A DNA stretch of 64,000 nucleotides. It comes from Paenibacillus qinlingensis. GTDB lineage: Bacteria > Bacillota > Bacilli > Paenibacillales > NBRC-103111. This document shows positions 37,108 to 45,751 of the stretch, in pieces (within the stretch, counting starts at the first letter, position 1; every line of letters begins with the position of its first letter). The notes under the pieces are model-generated. The model was given only the letters and a program-made list of their open reading frames with translations, was not told the origin of the DNA and did not search any database. The DNA is taken from positions 534,290 through 598,289 of the forward strand of contig NZ_JABMKY010000004.1 in NCBI RefSeq assembly GCF_013204845.1, in the 5' to 3' direction. The translations under genes and the position numbers were made by a program.

Positions 37108-37243
37108 AATAGATGGATTTTGTACAGCTAAACTCAGGCTAATCGTCTTAACTGGCGAAAAAAGCCTAAATTAGCTTCATGAAATCCATCTATTTTGAAA
37201 ATTGAGGTGAATAAGGCTGAAATAGCTGTAGTTTTTCCAGTTA
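37108..37243. repeat. dispersed palindromic intergenic element, copy 1
   Basis: Non-coding element bounded by TGGATTTTGTACAGCTA and, inverted, TAGCTGTAGTTTTTCCA. An inner perfect inverted repeat AATAGATGGATTT/AAATCCATCTATT lies at 37108-37120 and 37182-37194. Its last 25 bases (37219-37243) are identical to 44386-44410 in copy 2. No ORF is inside. Confidence 0.75.
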
Positions 37244-37324
37244 GTCAGATTCGGGACGGAATGTGGAGCGTCGTATTGGAACCATGACAGGATGGACGAT
37301 GAATGGGAATGAAATAAGGTGAGA

Positions 37325-37921
37325 TTAGTTCGGATCCGCGATATCCAAGGTAATCTCATCTAATGTTTTCTCGAAGGAGGCGCTCATATGCTCCAAGAAG
37401 TAATCGACTTCCGGCATGTTCATCTTCTTCAAACTATCGAGCACTTGCTGCTTAGCAACGACAAACTCACGGTTGCCGGTTGAGAGTTCGGTTAAGCATT
37501 TGATATATGCTTCAATCAGATCAGCAGCCTTCACCCAGCGGTAGAGCTCAGGGTCAGGATCTTGAATGAGTCCGCGGTAGATGTTGCTAAGCGCAGGTGG
37601 TATTGTGCCGATAAGTCGTTCTACGGCGACGTCTTCGATCTCGCGGAAATTCCGCAGAATTTGCTCGTTGTTGTGTTTCACGGGCTGCGGGATGTCACCC
37701 GTTAGCACTTCTGAAGCGTCGTGAAACAAAGCGATAGAGACGACGCGGTCGGTCGGAACATTCCCACCATAGACTTCGTTGGAGATGGTGCACAGCATAT
37801 GCGCAATCGAAGCTACGTAGAAGGAATGCTCAGCTACATTCTCACGGCGCATGTTCCACATGAGGCTCCAGCGGTCGATATATTTGAGACGATATAAGTA
37901 GGCAAAAAAGTGATGATTCAT
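37325..37921 (-). CDS. HD-domain phosphohydrolase (YfbR-like 5'-nucleotidase)
   Basis: 198 residues of the HD superfamily, closest in layout to YfbR, which dephosphorylates deoxyribonucleoside 5'-monophosphates. Metal ligands are in RRENVAEHSFYVASIAHML (His), ALFHDASEVLTGDIP (HD pair) and KAADLIEAYIKC (Asp). The loop GDIPQPVKH is typical. AGGAGG lies five bases before ATG 37921; the open frame continues upstream without a ribosome-binding site. It is a single minus-strand gene. Confidence 0.87.
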   Translation of the reverse strand: MNHHFFAYLYRLKYIDRWSLMWNMRRENVAEHSFYVASIAHMLCTISNEVYGGNVPTDRVVSIALFHDASEVLTGDIPQPVKHNNEQILRNFREIEDVAVERLIGTIPPALSNIYRGLIQDPDPELYRWVKAADLIEAYIKCLTELSTGNREFVVAKQQVLDSLKKMNMPEVDYFLEHMSASFEKTLDEITLDIADPN

Positions 37922-38444
37922 ATGTTCCTCCTGAAGACGGACCGTAAACATTCCGCAATTTATGGTACCTAACAGGTATATCATTTCGTCTATTTGAAGT
38001 CAACAAATCAAAGGGCAAATTCGAGGGCGAGACCTTCCATTAGCTTCCTAACTGAAGGGTGCACATGCCAATTTCTAAGTGAAAGGTAATCGTTGTGTTG
38101 CGCTAGCATCGATCGTCATGTTATACCCCTTTTTACAACGGTATCTAGTGAATGGGTTATATCTGTAAGGGAAGTGTAGGGATGATGATTGGATAATGAA
38201 TAGAAGGGACTGTTCCGACAAATCTCATATGAGGGGAACGAGGATTCCTTATTTGCGGTTGAATAGCTGAAAGCCGAGTTGAAGGGGAACTATAGTGTCT
38301 TATTTGGCCGAATATCGCTATTAATTACGAGAATCAACCCAATAGAGCACCTACGTTCCTCTCGCATGCTAGTTTCAATCAGTTTCAACCCAATAAGGTA
38401 CCTACGTTCCCTCTGAGACCTGTCTTAAAAGCTAAAAGATGACA
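37922..38444. repeat. non-coding region with a four-copy inverted motif
   Basis: A motif like GGAACGNAGGNNCCTTATT occurs twice forward (38235-38258, 38286-38308) and twice reversed (38338-38361, 38389-38411). The latter two begin CCCAATA and share ACCTACGTTCC. The layout can fold into a branched hairpin. No gene is seen in the rest of the region. Confidence 0.65.
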
Positions 38445-38495
38445 CAAATAAAAATGCTGTCCTAAAGTAGAAGAATCTACTTAAGTGACAGCATC
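38445..38495 (-). terminator. terminator of the polysaccharide deacetylase gene
   Basis: ATGCTGTC/GACAGCAT outer stem and GTAGA/TCTAC inner stem; on the minus strand it is followed by a T-rich run. Confidence 0.8.
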
Positions 38496-38504
38496 TATTT
38501 GTGT

Positions 38505-39650
38505 TTAGGGCTGCTTCACGCTCGGCGCCACCCGTACAGCCACCTTACCGGTGGCTGGGGTGTAGACGAGCGGCTGCCCGATCAGCGCTTGCAGATCGTC
38601 AAGCGCGATCGTGATCTGCCCGTGCTCGCGCAGCACGGGCTGCTGCAGCCGGACGCGCGCGCCATCGCCGCGCGTCGCGGACTTGGCATTCACCTCCAGG
38701 GTGAATGCCGCATCACCCAGGCGGAGGCGAAGCTCTCCGCCATCAGCACTGGCGCTGCCGCCAAGCTGCGCGGCGGCAGCGGCCGCATCCAGGCGCAGCG
38801 GCGAGCTGCCCGGCTGCGCCTCGGCCCGGCGCTGGATCGAGCGCAGCAGCAGCTCCGGTGTGATGTTCGGGCTGCCCGCGTTGATCCGCGGGATCAGCAT
38901 GTGATCGGCGCTGCGCGTCGCCATCTCGGGCGAGATCGTGAAGGCGTAGCGGATGCCCGCCTTCTTTACTTGCTCCGTCGCAGCAGGCGACGTGATGCCG
39001 TATGGGTACGCCATCGCGTCGAGCGGCTTATCCGTCAGCGGAGCAAGCTTGCCGATGCAGGCCCCCGCATCTGTGAACACGCGCTGCTGATAAGCAGCGC
39101 TATCCTCGCCGTCAAGCTTGCCCACAAGCGCGGCTTCTCCACTTGGGAGCTTGTGGTGAAGGTTGTCTGTGTGGCAGCCGATGTCGATGAAATTCGTAGC
39201 ATGCGTCATTTCACTAATCTGATCCTTGGACATCGACGGAATGTACGATGCTAACGGATCTGCTAAATCTGTCGTGATGACGAAGTTGACAGCGGGTATG
39301 CGCAAGCTTTTGAGAACCGGATATGCTCCTGTAAAAAAGCTTTGATACCCATCATCAAAAGTGACTAGCACCGCGTTGGAGGGAACCGATGCGCCTGCCA
39401 AGTACATTTTAAACTCATCTAAAGAAATAAAATGATAGCCTTTGCTGAGCAGGGTTGTTAGCTGATTCTGAAACAGGGCACTTGTGATCGTGCTTGAGCT
39501 TGTATCTGTGTCATGGATGTGATGATACATCAGAACGGCAACCTGATCTTGATAGTAAATGGTCTCGGAACGTTCAGCCTGCAAGGGGGTTAGCAAAAGC
39601 GTAAGCCCCAAGAGGCTAACAAGAATCGAAATTGCAATCCTTTTATACAT
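38505..39650 (-). CDS. secreted polysaccharide deacetylase with stalk-like C-terminal domain
   Basis: 381 residues. A signal peptide (MYKRIAISILVSLLGLTLLLTPLQA) directs export. The NodB homology domain has VLMYHHIHD, LVTFDDGYQSFF (Asp99, Asp100) and IGCHTDNLHHKL (metal His), as in enzymes that deacetylate peptidoglycan or exopolysaccharide. The last 90 residues (LGDAAFTLEVNAKSATRGDGARVRLQQPVL...ITIALDDLQALIGQPLVY) resemble a copper amine oxidase N-terminal-type stalk domain, common in Paenibacillus exoproteins. AAGGAG precedes ATG 39650. The 3' half (38510-39160) is far more GC-rich than the 5' half. Confidence 0.88.
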   Translation of the reverse strand: MYKRIAISILVSLLGLTLLLTPLQAERSETIYYQDQVAVLMYHHIHDTDTSSSTITSALFQNQLTTLLSKGYHFISLDEFKMYLAGASVPSNAVLVTFDDGYQSFFTGAYPVLKSLRIPAVNFVITTDLADPLASYIPSMSKDQISEMTHATNFIDIGCHTDNLHHKLPSGEAALVGKLDGEDSAAYQQRVFTDAGACIGKLAPLTDKPLDAMAYPYGITSPAATEQVKKAGIRYAFTISPEMATRSADHMLIPRINAGSPNITPELLLRSIQRRAEAQPGSSPLRLDAAAAAAQLGGSASADGGELRLRLGDAAFTLEVNAKSATRGDGARVRLQQPVLREHGQITIALDDLQALIGQPLVYTPATGKVAVRVAPSVKQP

Positions 39651-39685
39651 GTCAGCGAATCTCCTTGTTTTGCTCACAAGAACCG

Positions 39686-39715
39686 TCGAACTGTTCCTAT
39701 GAGGTATGGTATAAT
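39686..39715 (+). promoter_or_regulatory. extended -10 promoter of the fumarase gene
   Basis: TATAAT preceded by TGG; a weak -35 (TCGAAC) stands 18 bp upstream. It lies 52 bp before the start codon. Confidence 0.6.
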
Positions 39716-39767
39716 GGTAGATATTCTTTAAGATTATGCGGGTAATTGAGAGGAGCTAGAAAGCGTT

Positions 39768-41318
39768 ATGCAACATTTTTATCAAAGTGTGTATGATTTA
39801 ATTGTAGAAACATCCACGAATCTTCCCGGTGATGTTCGTCGTGCCGTACAAGCTGCGCAAATCAAAGAGGATAATGGTACGCGTTCTGCGTTATCACTTT
39901 CTCGAATTGCCGATAACATTCATATGGCGGAAACGAATGTGTCCCCGATTTGTCAGGATACAGGAATGCCAACGTTTATTATACACTGTCCAGTTGGGGC
40001 AAACCAAATTGTAATGAAGAAACATATTCTTGAAGCTGTTGCGAACGCAACGAAAGCTTCTAAACTTCGGACGAATTCCGTAGATTCGCTTACGGGTGCT
40101 AATAGCGGGGATAACCTCGGACCAGGAACACCAGTGATTCATTTTGAGCAATGGGAACAGGGCGATGTAGAGGTGAAGCTCATTCTCAAAGGCGGCGGCT
40201 GCGAAAACAAAAATATTCAATACAGCCTTCCAGCTGATCTGGAGGGTGTAGGTAAAGCAGGTCGTGACCTCGACGGGATTCGCAAGTGCGTTATGCACGC
40301 GGTATATCAAGCACAAGGTCAAGGTTGCAGCGCAGGCTTTATCGGTGTTGGCATCGGCGGTGATCGGACAAGCGGCTATGAGCTGGCGAAGCATCAATTG
40401 TTCCGTCATGTTGACGATGTAAATCCACATCCGGACCTTCGTAAGGTCGAGGAGTACGTGATGGAGCACGCGAATACGCTCGGGATTGGGACGATGGGCT
40501 TTGGCGGACAAGTAACTTTGCTGGGATGTAAAGTGGGCGTGATGAACCGTTTGCCAGCTAGTTTCTTCGTATCTGTGGCGTATAACTGTTGGGCGTTCCG
40601 TCGTCAAGGCGTAATTCTTAATGCTGAAACGGGCGAAATCAATGGTTGGTCTTATCCGAGAGGTGTTGAGGTTTCCTTCCAAGAGGCTTTCGAAGCCAGT
40701 GCGGAAGAAGCTAGAAACACGCCGCAAGAAGAACGTCGCGAGATCGTATTGACGACGCCAATTTCGGAAGAGCAAATTCGCAGCTTGAAGGTCGGTGATG
40801 TCGTCGTTATTAATGGAACGATGCACACTGGACGCGATGCCTTACACAAATATTTGATGGATCACGATGCACCAATCGATCTGAACGGCGCAGCTATTTA
40901 TCATTGCGGTCCGGTTATGGCCAAGGATGATGAAGGTGAGTGGCACGTGAAGGCGGCAGGACCGACAACGAGTATTCGTGAGGAGCCTTACCAAGGCGAT
41001 ATTATTAAAAAATTCGGTATTCGCGCTGTAATTGGTAAAGGCGGCATGGGGCCCAAAACGTTGGCAGCTTTGAAAGATCACGGCGGTGTGTATTTGAATG
41101 CCATCGGTGGTGCTGCACAGTACTACGCACAATGCTTCAAAAAGGTTGAAGGCGTTGACTATCTGGAATTCGGTATTCCTGAAGCGATGTGGCATTTGGA
41201 GACAGAAGGCTTCGCGGCGATTGTGACGATGGATTCGCACGGAAACAGTCTGCATGCAGATGTGGAAAAGAACTCTTTAGAAAAATTGGCTGCTCTGAAA
41301 GAGCCAGTATTTAAATAA
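39768..41318 (+). CDS. class I fumarate hydratase (iron-sulfur, single chain)
   Basis: 516 residues with fused alpha and beta domains of the oxygen-sensitive 4Fe-4S class I fumarases/L(+)-tartrate dehydratases. Cluster cysteines are expected in SPICQDTGMPTFIIH (about 62-76), LKGGGCENKNIQYSLP (about 140-155) and YQAQGQGCSAGFIGVGIGGDR. The beta domain starts near residue 330 (ILTTP-like VLTTPISEEQIRSLKVGDVVVINGTMHTGRDALHKYL) and ends with GAAQYYAQCFKKVEGVDYLEFGIPEAMWHLE. It supplies malate to the TCA cycle. Fumarase rather than tartrate dehydratase is chosen because of the single-chain form. Confidence 0.93.
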   Translation: MQHFYQSVYDLIVETSTNLPGDVRRAVQAAQIKEDNGTRSALSLSRIADNIHMAETNVSPICQDTGMPTFIIHCPVGANQIVMKKHILEAVANATKASKLRTNSVDSLTGANSGDNLGPGTPVIHFEQWEQGDVEVKLILKGGGCENKNIQYSLPADLEGVGKAGRDLDGIRKCVMHAVYQAQGQGCSAGFIGVGIGGDRTSGYELAKHQLFRHVDDVNPHPDLRKVEEYVMEHANTLGIGTMGFGGQVTLLGCKVGVMNRLPASFFVSVAYNCWAFRRQGVILNAETGEINGWSYPRGVEVSFQEAFEASAEEARNTPQEERREIVLTTPISEEQIRSLKVGDVVVINGTMHTGRDALHKYLMDHDAPIDLNGAAIYHCGPVMAKDDEGEWHVKAAGPTTSIREEPYQGDIIKKFGIRAVIGKGGMGPKTLAALKDHGGVYLNAIGGAAQYYAQCFKKVEGVDYLEFGIPEAMWHLETEGFAAIVTMDSHGNSLHADVEKNSLEKLAALKEPVFK

Positions 41319-41371
41319 AAGATCCTCGGGATTACCTTTACAAAAAAAATACTGGATTAGCAATAGAAATT

Positions 41372-41400
41372 AGGGTTACTATTTAGAGTAGCCCTTTTTC
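41372..41400 (+). terminator. terminator after the fumarase gene
   Basis: AGGGTTACT pairs with AGTAGCCCT (one G-T), six-base loop, then TTTTT. Confidence 0.88.
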
Positions 41401-41452
41401 TATATGGTATAGACTACATCGGCACACAACCCTGTTGGAGGTTCATGCATCC

Positions 41453-43249
41453 ATGACCAAATTTCGTGCAAAACTAACCCTGATTTTAATCTTATTAATT
41501 GGATGCTCGATGTTGGTTGCCGGCATTTTCATGGCAAAGGTTCTCGAGAGTTCGCATGTGAATTCATTACAAGAAAATATGGAGCGAGAGCTTCATGTGA
41601 TTGCTTCCAGTGGTGTATGGGATTATAAAGGGACGGACGCTGAGTTGTATACGTATTATACGGCGCAAGCCCACCGGCTCAAAGACGCGACAACCGAACG
41701 ATTGACTTATGTACGTGCGGACGGCAAGGTTCTAGGTGACTCTGATCAAATGCCAGAGCAGATGGACAATCATTTGACAAGGCCGGAAATCGAGGCTGCA
41801 GCTAAAGATGGTATCGGTTATACGACACGGTATAGTGACACATTGAAGGAGAACATGTTGTATGCCGCTATTCCAGTTAAAAATGAAGCCAAGGTAACAA
41901 TCGGGTATTTACGCATTTCATTGAGCTTAGCTCAAGTGGATAAATCCATTCGCAGTCTATGGTATTTTCTTATTTCAGGACTCGCGATCCTCTTTGTTAT
42001 TGCAGGTATTGTCAGTTATCGCATTGCCAAAGGGATTACACGCCCGATTGAGCGAATGACCAAGGTTGCACAGCAAATCACAAATTTGAATTATGAATCT
42101 CGTGTCCCTGCTTATCGGAATGATGAGGTGGGTCAGCTTGGGCAAGCGATTAATCGCATGTCCGAAAGTTTGCAAGGGCAAATGGCGCGGATACAAGAAA
42201 ATGAACGTAGGCTGCAAGGCGTCATGGAAAATATGATGAGCGGGATCATGATGATTGATCGCGAAGAGCGAATTATACTGCTCAATCCTTCGGCTGAAGC
42301 GATTCTGGGCTTCTCATCCCAAGAATTATTAGGAAAGAAATATAATGAAGCGAAGCAACAATATGATTTTACTAAGATGATTCAAGAATGCATTGAGCTT
42401 CAGGAACCAATTTCGGATGAGATGATGTTCTATTATCCAGCCGAGCGTATTCTGGATATTCATTTGAGTCCTATTGCACATGAGGATGAAGAATGGTCAG
42501 GGGTGCTTATTGTCCTGCATGATATCACAGCGGTACGCAGATTAGAGCGGATGCGCAGTGAGTTCGTGGCGAACGTCTCCCATGAGCTGAAAACGCCGAT
42601 TGCTGCAGTAAAGGGCTTTGCAGAGACACTGCTGGCAGGCGCGTTGAATGATAAGGAAACGGCGGTGTCGTTTCTGCAAATCATTTTTGATGAGAGTGAA
42701 CGGTTAAACCGTTTAATTGGGGATATTCTGGAGCTTTCCAAGATTGAATCGAAGCGGATTCCGATGAATTTCTCTCCTGTGTATTTGCCTGAATTTGTAG
42801 ATAGATCGCTTAGCGTATTGCGGAAAGAAGCCGAGAAGAAGCACATTGAGCTCAGTATGACGGTTGAAGATGATATGTATATTGAAGCGGATGAGGATCG
42901 GTTGCGACAAATCATCATTAATTTACTGTCCAATGGTATTGCTTATACGCAAGAGGGCGGGAAAGTCAGGCTTCGTGTAGAACCCCTAGAGACCAACGCT
43001 GACGGGGATTATGAGCGACTGCGAATCATTGTTTCGGATACGGGGATGGGAATACCGAAGAAGGATTTGCCGCGTATTTTTGAACGGTTTTATCGGGTAG
43101 ATAAAGCGAGATCCCGAAGCTCAGGCGGTACAGGACTAGGGTTATCCATCGTTAAGCATTTAGTGGAATTGCATAAAGGAACGATTCGCGTTGAAAGCGA
43201 AGTTGGTGTAGGCACGAAATTTATTATTGAGTTGCCTGTGATTCATTAA
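41453..43249 (+). CDS. phoR: PhoR-type phosphate-response sensor histidine kinase
   Basis: 598 residues. Membrane helix 1 (about 8-28), an extracytoplasmic sensor domain (about 30-165), helix 2 (about 172-193), HAMP (about 195-245), PAS (about 255-360), HisKA with FVANVSHELKTPIAAVKGFAETLLAGA (phosphorylated His377) and an ATPase domain (INLLSNGIAYTQEGGKV; DTGMGIPKKDLPRIFERFYRVDKARSRSSGGTGLGLSIVKHLV). The HisKA block is typical of PhoR. In Bacillus it phosphorylates PhoP under phosphate limitation. GGAGGT precedes ATG 41453. Here phoR comes first and phoP follows after 120 bp, the reverse of the B. subtilis order. Confidence 0.88.
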   Translation: MTKFRAKLTLILILLIGCSMLVAGIFMAKVLESSHVNSLQENMERELHVIASSGVWDYKGTDAELYTYYTAQAHRLKDATTERLTYVRADGKVLGDSDQMPEQMDNHLTRPEIEAAAKDGIGYTTRYSDTLKENMLYAAIPVKNEAKVTIGYLRISLSLAQVDKSIRSLWYFLISGLAILFVIAGIVSYRIAKGITRPIERMTKVAQQITNLNYESRVPAYRNDEVGQLGQAINRMSESLQGQMARIQENERRLQGVMENMMSGIMMIDREERIILLNPSAEAILGFSSQELLGKKYNEAKQQYDFTKMIQECIELQEPISDEMMFYYPAERILDIHLSPIAHEDEEWSGVLIVLHDITAVRRLERMRSEFVANVSHELKTPIAAVKGFAETLLAGALNDKETAVSFLQIIFDESERLNRLIGDILELSKIESKRIPMNFSPVYLPEFVDRSLSVLRKEAEKKHIELSMTVEDDMYIEADEDRLRQIIINLLSNGIAYTQEGGKVRLRVEPLETNADGDYERLRIIVSDTGMGIPKKDLPRIFERFYRVDKARSRSSGGTGLGLSIVKHLVELHKGTIRVESEVGVGTKFIIELPVIH

Positions 43250-43273
43250 AATAAGGCAATAATAAGTAGTGGA

Positions 43274-43312
43274 TTTACACCGCGATGACGAAGGTTTTAC
43301 AATGCCTTTACA
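43274..43312 (+). promoter_or_regulatory. Pho-box-like array in front of phoP
   Basis: TTTACA occurs at 43274, 43296 and 43307, all in an exact 11-bp phase; the missing position at 43285 holds the degenerate ATGACG. This matches the direct-repeat plan of PhoP sites (T-T-[A/T/C]-A-C-A, 11-bp period). A -10-like TACACT at 43322 follows ten bases after the last repeat, so bound PhoP would occupy the -35 region of a phoP promoter. Confidence 0.65.
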
Positions 43313-43369
43313 TTTGTGTGATACACTGGGGTTGTGCAATGTTAATAAACTGTAAATGCGGGGGATCCC

Positions 43370-44086
43370 ATGGCACAAAAGATACTAGTAATTGAAGATG
43401 AGCCAACATTGGCTCGGTTGTTATCTTATAATCTTTCGCAGGAAGCCTATGATACGAAGGTGATTGATCATGGTGGAGATGGCCTGCAGGAGGCACTTCA
43501 GCAGTCGTATGATTTGATCATTTTGGATATTATGCTACCAGGGCTTAGTGGATTTGAGGTATTGGCTAAGCTCAGGCAAAAAGGAAATCGAACACCTGTC
43601 ATTATCCTGACAGCTCGTAACGCAGAAGATGAAGTCGTACAGGGCTTGAAGCATGGGGCAGATGATTATATCACGAAGCCATTTGGGGTGGCCGAGTTGC
43701 TTGCGCGTGTGGCTGCTGTCTTGCGGCGTACCCAATCGGATGAAGCGGCTGCGGATATAGCCAAATCGAATGAAAAAGTGATTCAAGCTGGTGAGCTTCG
43801 TATCTATCCTGAAAAATATGAAGTTGTACTAAATGGCGAGTCGATTCCGTTGCGTCCGAAAGAGTTTGAGGTTCTGCTGTATCTGGTTCAGCGACCAGGT
43901 GTGGTAGTGACGCGAGATGATCTTATGAATATCGTCTGGGGCTTCGACTATATCGGGGGACAGCGTACAGTTGATGTGCATGTGAGTTCTTTGCGCAAGA
44001 AGCTGGAAATGAATCAGCAATCGGTACAGATTGACTCGATACGAGGCGTGGGGTACAAGCTTGTAGCCACGATGATTAAAAAGTAA
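43370..44086 (+). CDS. phoP: PhoP-type OmpR-family response regulator
   Basis: 238 residues: a receiver domain with acidic pocket Asp10/Glu11, phosphoacceptor Asp53 in DLIILDIMLPGLSG, and Lys in DDYITKPFGVAEL; then a winged-helix DNA-binding domain (RPKEFEVLLYLVQRPGVVVTRDDLMNIVWGFDYIGGQRTVDVHVSSLRKKLE). Partner of the adjacent PhoR; expected to bind Pho boxes and control phosphate uptake and wall teichoic acid genes. GGGGGAT lies before the ATG. It has a probable autoregulated promoter of its own. A terminator follows. Confidence 0.9.
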   Translation: MAQKILVIEDEPTLARLLSYNLSQEAYDTKVIDHGGDGLQEALQQSYDLIILDIMLPGLSGFEVLAKLRQKGNRTPVIILTARNAEDEVVQGLKHGADDYITKPFGVAELLARVAAVLRRTQSDEAAADIAKSNEKVIQAGELRIYPEKYEVVLNGESIPLRPKEFEVLLYLVQRPGVVVTRDDLMNIVWGFDYIGGQRTVDVHVSSLRKKLEMNQQSVQIDSIRGVGYKLVATMIKK

Positions 44087-44088
44087 GT

Positions 44089-44128
44089 AGCATGGATGCT
44101 GATTAGTCAGTGGCCGTGCTTTTTTTCT
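44089..44128 (+). terminator. terminator after phoP
   Basis: AGCATGG/CCGTGCT outer stem with an inner CTGA/TCAG stem, then seven T. Confidence 0.8.
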
Positions 44129-44223
44129 GTTTTATGGGGGATGGGATAGTTAATGGTGTAGCTGGCAGTTGCAGTCGCAGTGGCAGTAGCGTTGGCGCTG
44201 ATGCTGGGGGGGACATGTAAACA

Positions 44224-44410
44224 AATAGATGGGTTTTCTACAGTTAATTCTTGGATATTTCGACTGAAATGAAGATTAAATGGATTTCATACAGCTAATG
44301 TCAGTCGATTATACTCAATGGAAGAAAAAGTCGAAAATTACCTACATGTTTTCCATTTAAATTGATTTTTGGAGGCTTTTTAATTGAAATAGCTGTAGTT
44401 TTTCCAGTTA
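44224..44410. repeat. dispersed palindromic intergenic element, copy 2
   Basis: Starts AATAGATGGGTTTTCTACAG, contains a second internal TGGATTTCATACAGCTAA, and ends with the 25 bases identical to 37219-37243. It is longer and more rearranged than copy 1. The preceding 44155-44215 is a G/C-rich low-complexity stretch. No gene is present between phoP and 44582. Confidence 0.75.
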
Positions 44411-44581
44411 AGTGCTGTGGAAGGTTGGGGAGACAGTTTGTTAATTAGCATGATAACACAATTGCATACAATATTCGCAAAATCGGGAATTTTATTAACG
44501 GCGGTATTGGGTATAATTAGTGTATACATACGAGTACTGTCATTATAAGAATTTGCAGGAACATAATAGAGGAGGAACATC

Positions 44582-45664
44582 ATGTCAACGACGTATCGGA
44601 TCGCGATTATTGGGTGTGGAGGGATTGCCAATGGCAAGCACATGCCTAGTTTAAGCAAATTGGACAATGTAGAAATGGTAGCGTTCTGCGATATCGTTTC
44701 GGAGAAAGCGCAGGAAGCTGCTGCGAAGTTCGGCAAGGGAGAAGCTCGTGTTTATGAAGATTACCGTGAGGTATTGAAAGATAGCTCCATCGATATCGTT
44801 CATGTGTGTACGCCGAATGATTCCCATGCGGAAATTACGATTGCTGCTTTGGAAGCTGGCAAGCATGTTATGTCTGAGAAGCCAATGGCGAAAACTGCTG
44901 TGGACGCAAGACGCATGGTTGAAGCAGCTAAACGTACTGGCAAAAAGTTAACAGTTGGTTATAACAATCGTTTCCGTGGCGATAGCCAACATTTACATAA
45001 GCTTTGTTCCGAAGGTGAGCTTGGTGACATTTATTTCGCTAAGGCCCATGCGATTCGTCGCCGCGCTGTACCTACATGGGGTGTATTCCTCGATGAAGAG
45101 AAACAAGGCGGAGGCCCGTTGATCGATATCGGTACGCATGCTTTAGATTTGACGTTGTGGATGATGAACAACTATGAGCCAGCGGTTGTTTTGGGAACTT
45201 CGTATCACAAGCTGTCCCAGCGTGAGAACGCGGCGAATGCTTGGGGACCTTGGGATCCAGCTAAGTTCACCGTGGAAGATTCCGCTTTTGGTATGATTAC
45301 GATGAAAAATGGTGCCACGATTATTCTTGAATCGAGCTGGGCGCTAAATACGCTTGAAGTAGATGAAGCGAAATGTACCCTATCCGGAACGGAAGGCGGC
45401 GCTGATATGAAAGGCGGCCTTCGCATCAACGGTGAGAAGCACAGTCGTTTATTTACGACAGAAGTGGAATTGCAGGCGGGCGGCGTTGCTTTTTATGATG
45501 GAAAGGCAGAAGTTGCCTCAGATCTGGAAATGAGATTATGGATTCAAGCGATAGAGAACGACACCGATCCCGTTGTTACACCAGAGCAAGCTTGTGTGGT
45601 ATCTGAGATTTTGGAAGCCATTTATGAGTCTGCGAAAACAGGTAAAGCTGTATATTTCGACTAG
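44582..45664 (+). CDS. Gfo/Idh/MocA family NAD(P)-dependent dehydrogenase
   Basis: 360 residues. An N-terminal Rossmann fold (YRIAIIGCGGIANGKHMPSL), HVCTPNDSHAEITIAALEAGKHVMSEKPMAKT with catalytic Lys100, and the C-terminal alpha/beta domain with GGGPLIDIGTHALDLTLWMM, where Asp and His complete the active site. Substrate is a sugar, inositol or similar polyol and cannot be fixed. GAGGAGG lies before the ATG. It is convergent with an AraC regulator and close to a PhyH dioxygenase, suggesting a small carbohydrate-derivative catabolic group. Confidence 0.92.
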   Translation: MSTTYRIAIIGCGGIANGKHMPSLSKLDNVEMVAFCDIVSEKAQEAAAKFGKGEARVYEDYREVLKDSSIDIVHVCTPNDSHAEITIAALEAGKHVMSEKPMAKTAVDARRMVEAAKRTGKKLTVGYNNRFRGDSQHLHKLCSEGELGDIYFAKAHAIRRRAVPTWGVFLDEEKQGGGPLIDIGTHALDLTLWMMNNYEPAVVLGTSYHKLSQRENAANAWGPWDPAKFTVEDSAFGMITMKNGATIILESSWALNTLEVDEAKCTLSGTEGGADMKGGLRINGEKHSRLFTTEVELQAGGVAFYDGKAEVASDLEMRLWIQAIENDTDPVVTPEQACVVSEILEAIYESAKTGKAVYFD

Positions 45665-45704
45665 TCTGATAACATCCTATTTCCTGGGAAATAGTTAATG
45701 ACAT

Positions 45705-45751
45705 GAAAAATCCCTTCTTCCGATGGACTTATCGGTTGGAGGGATTTTTTG
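45705..45751. terminator. bidirectional terminator between dehydrogenase and AraC gene
   Basis: AAAAATCCCT pairs with AGGGATTTTTT, with inner CCGAT/ATCGG. The minus-strand arm includes the last codons of the AraC gene. Confidence 0.85.

Noticed and set aside
38499..39254. 251-codon plus-strand frame opposite the deacetylase gene
   Set aside because: A long open frame caused by high GC; Arg/Ala/Leu-rich translation with no family blocks, while the minus strand clearly encodes the deacetylase.
39894..40826. 310-codon minus-strand frame inside the fumarase gene
   Set aside because: Antisense shadow of a well-conserved enzyme, with no ribosome-binding site.
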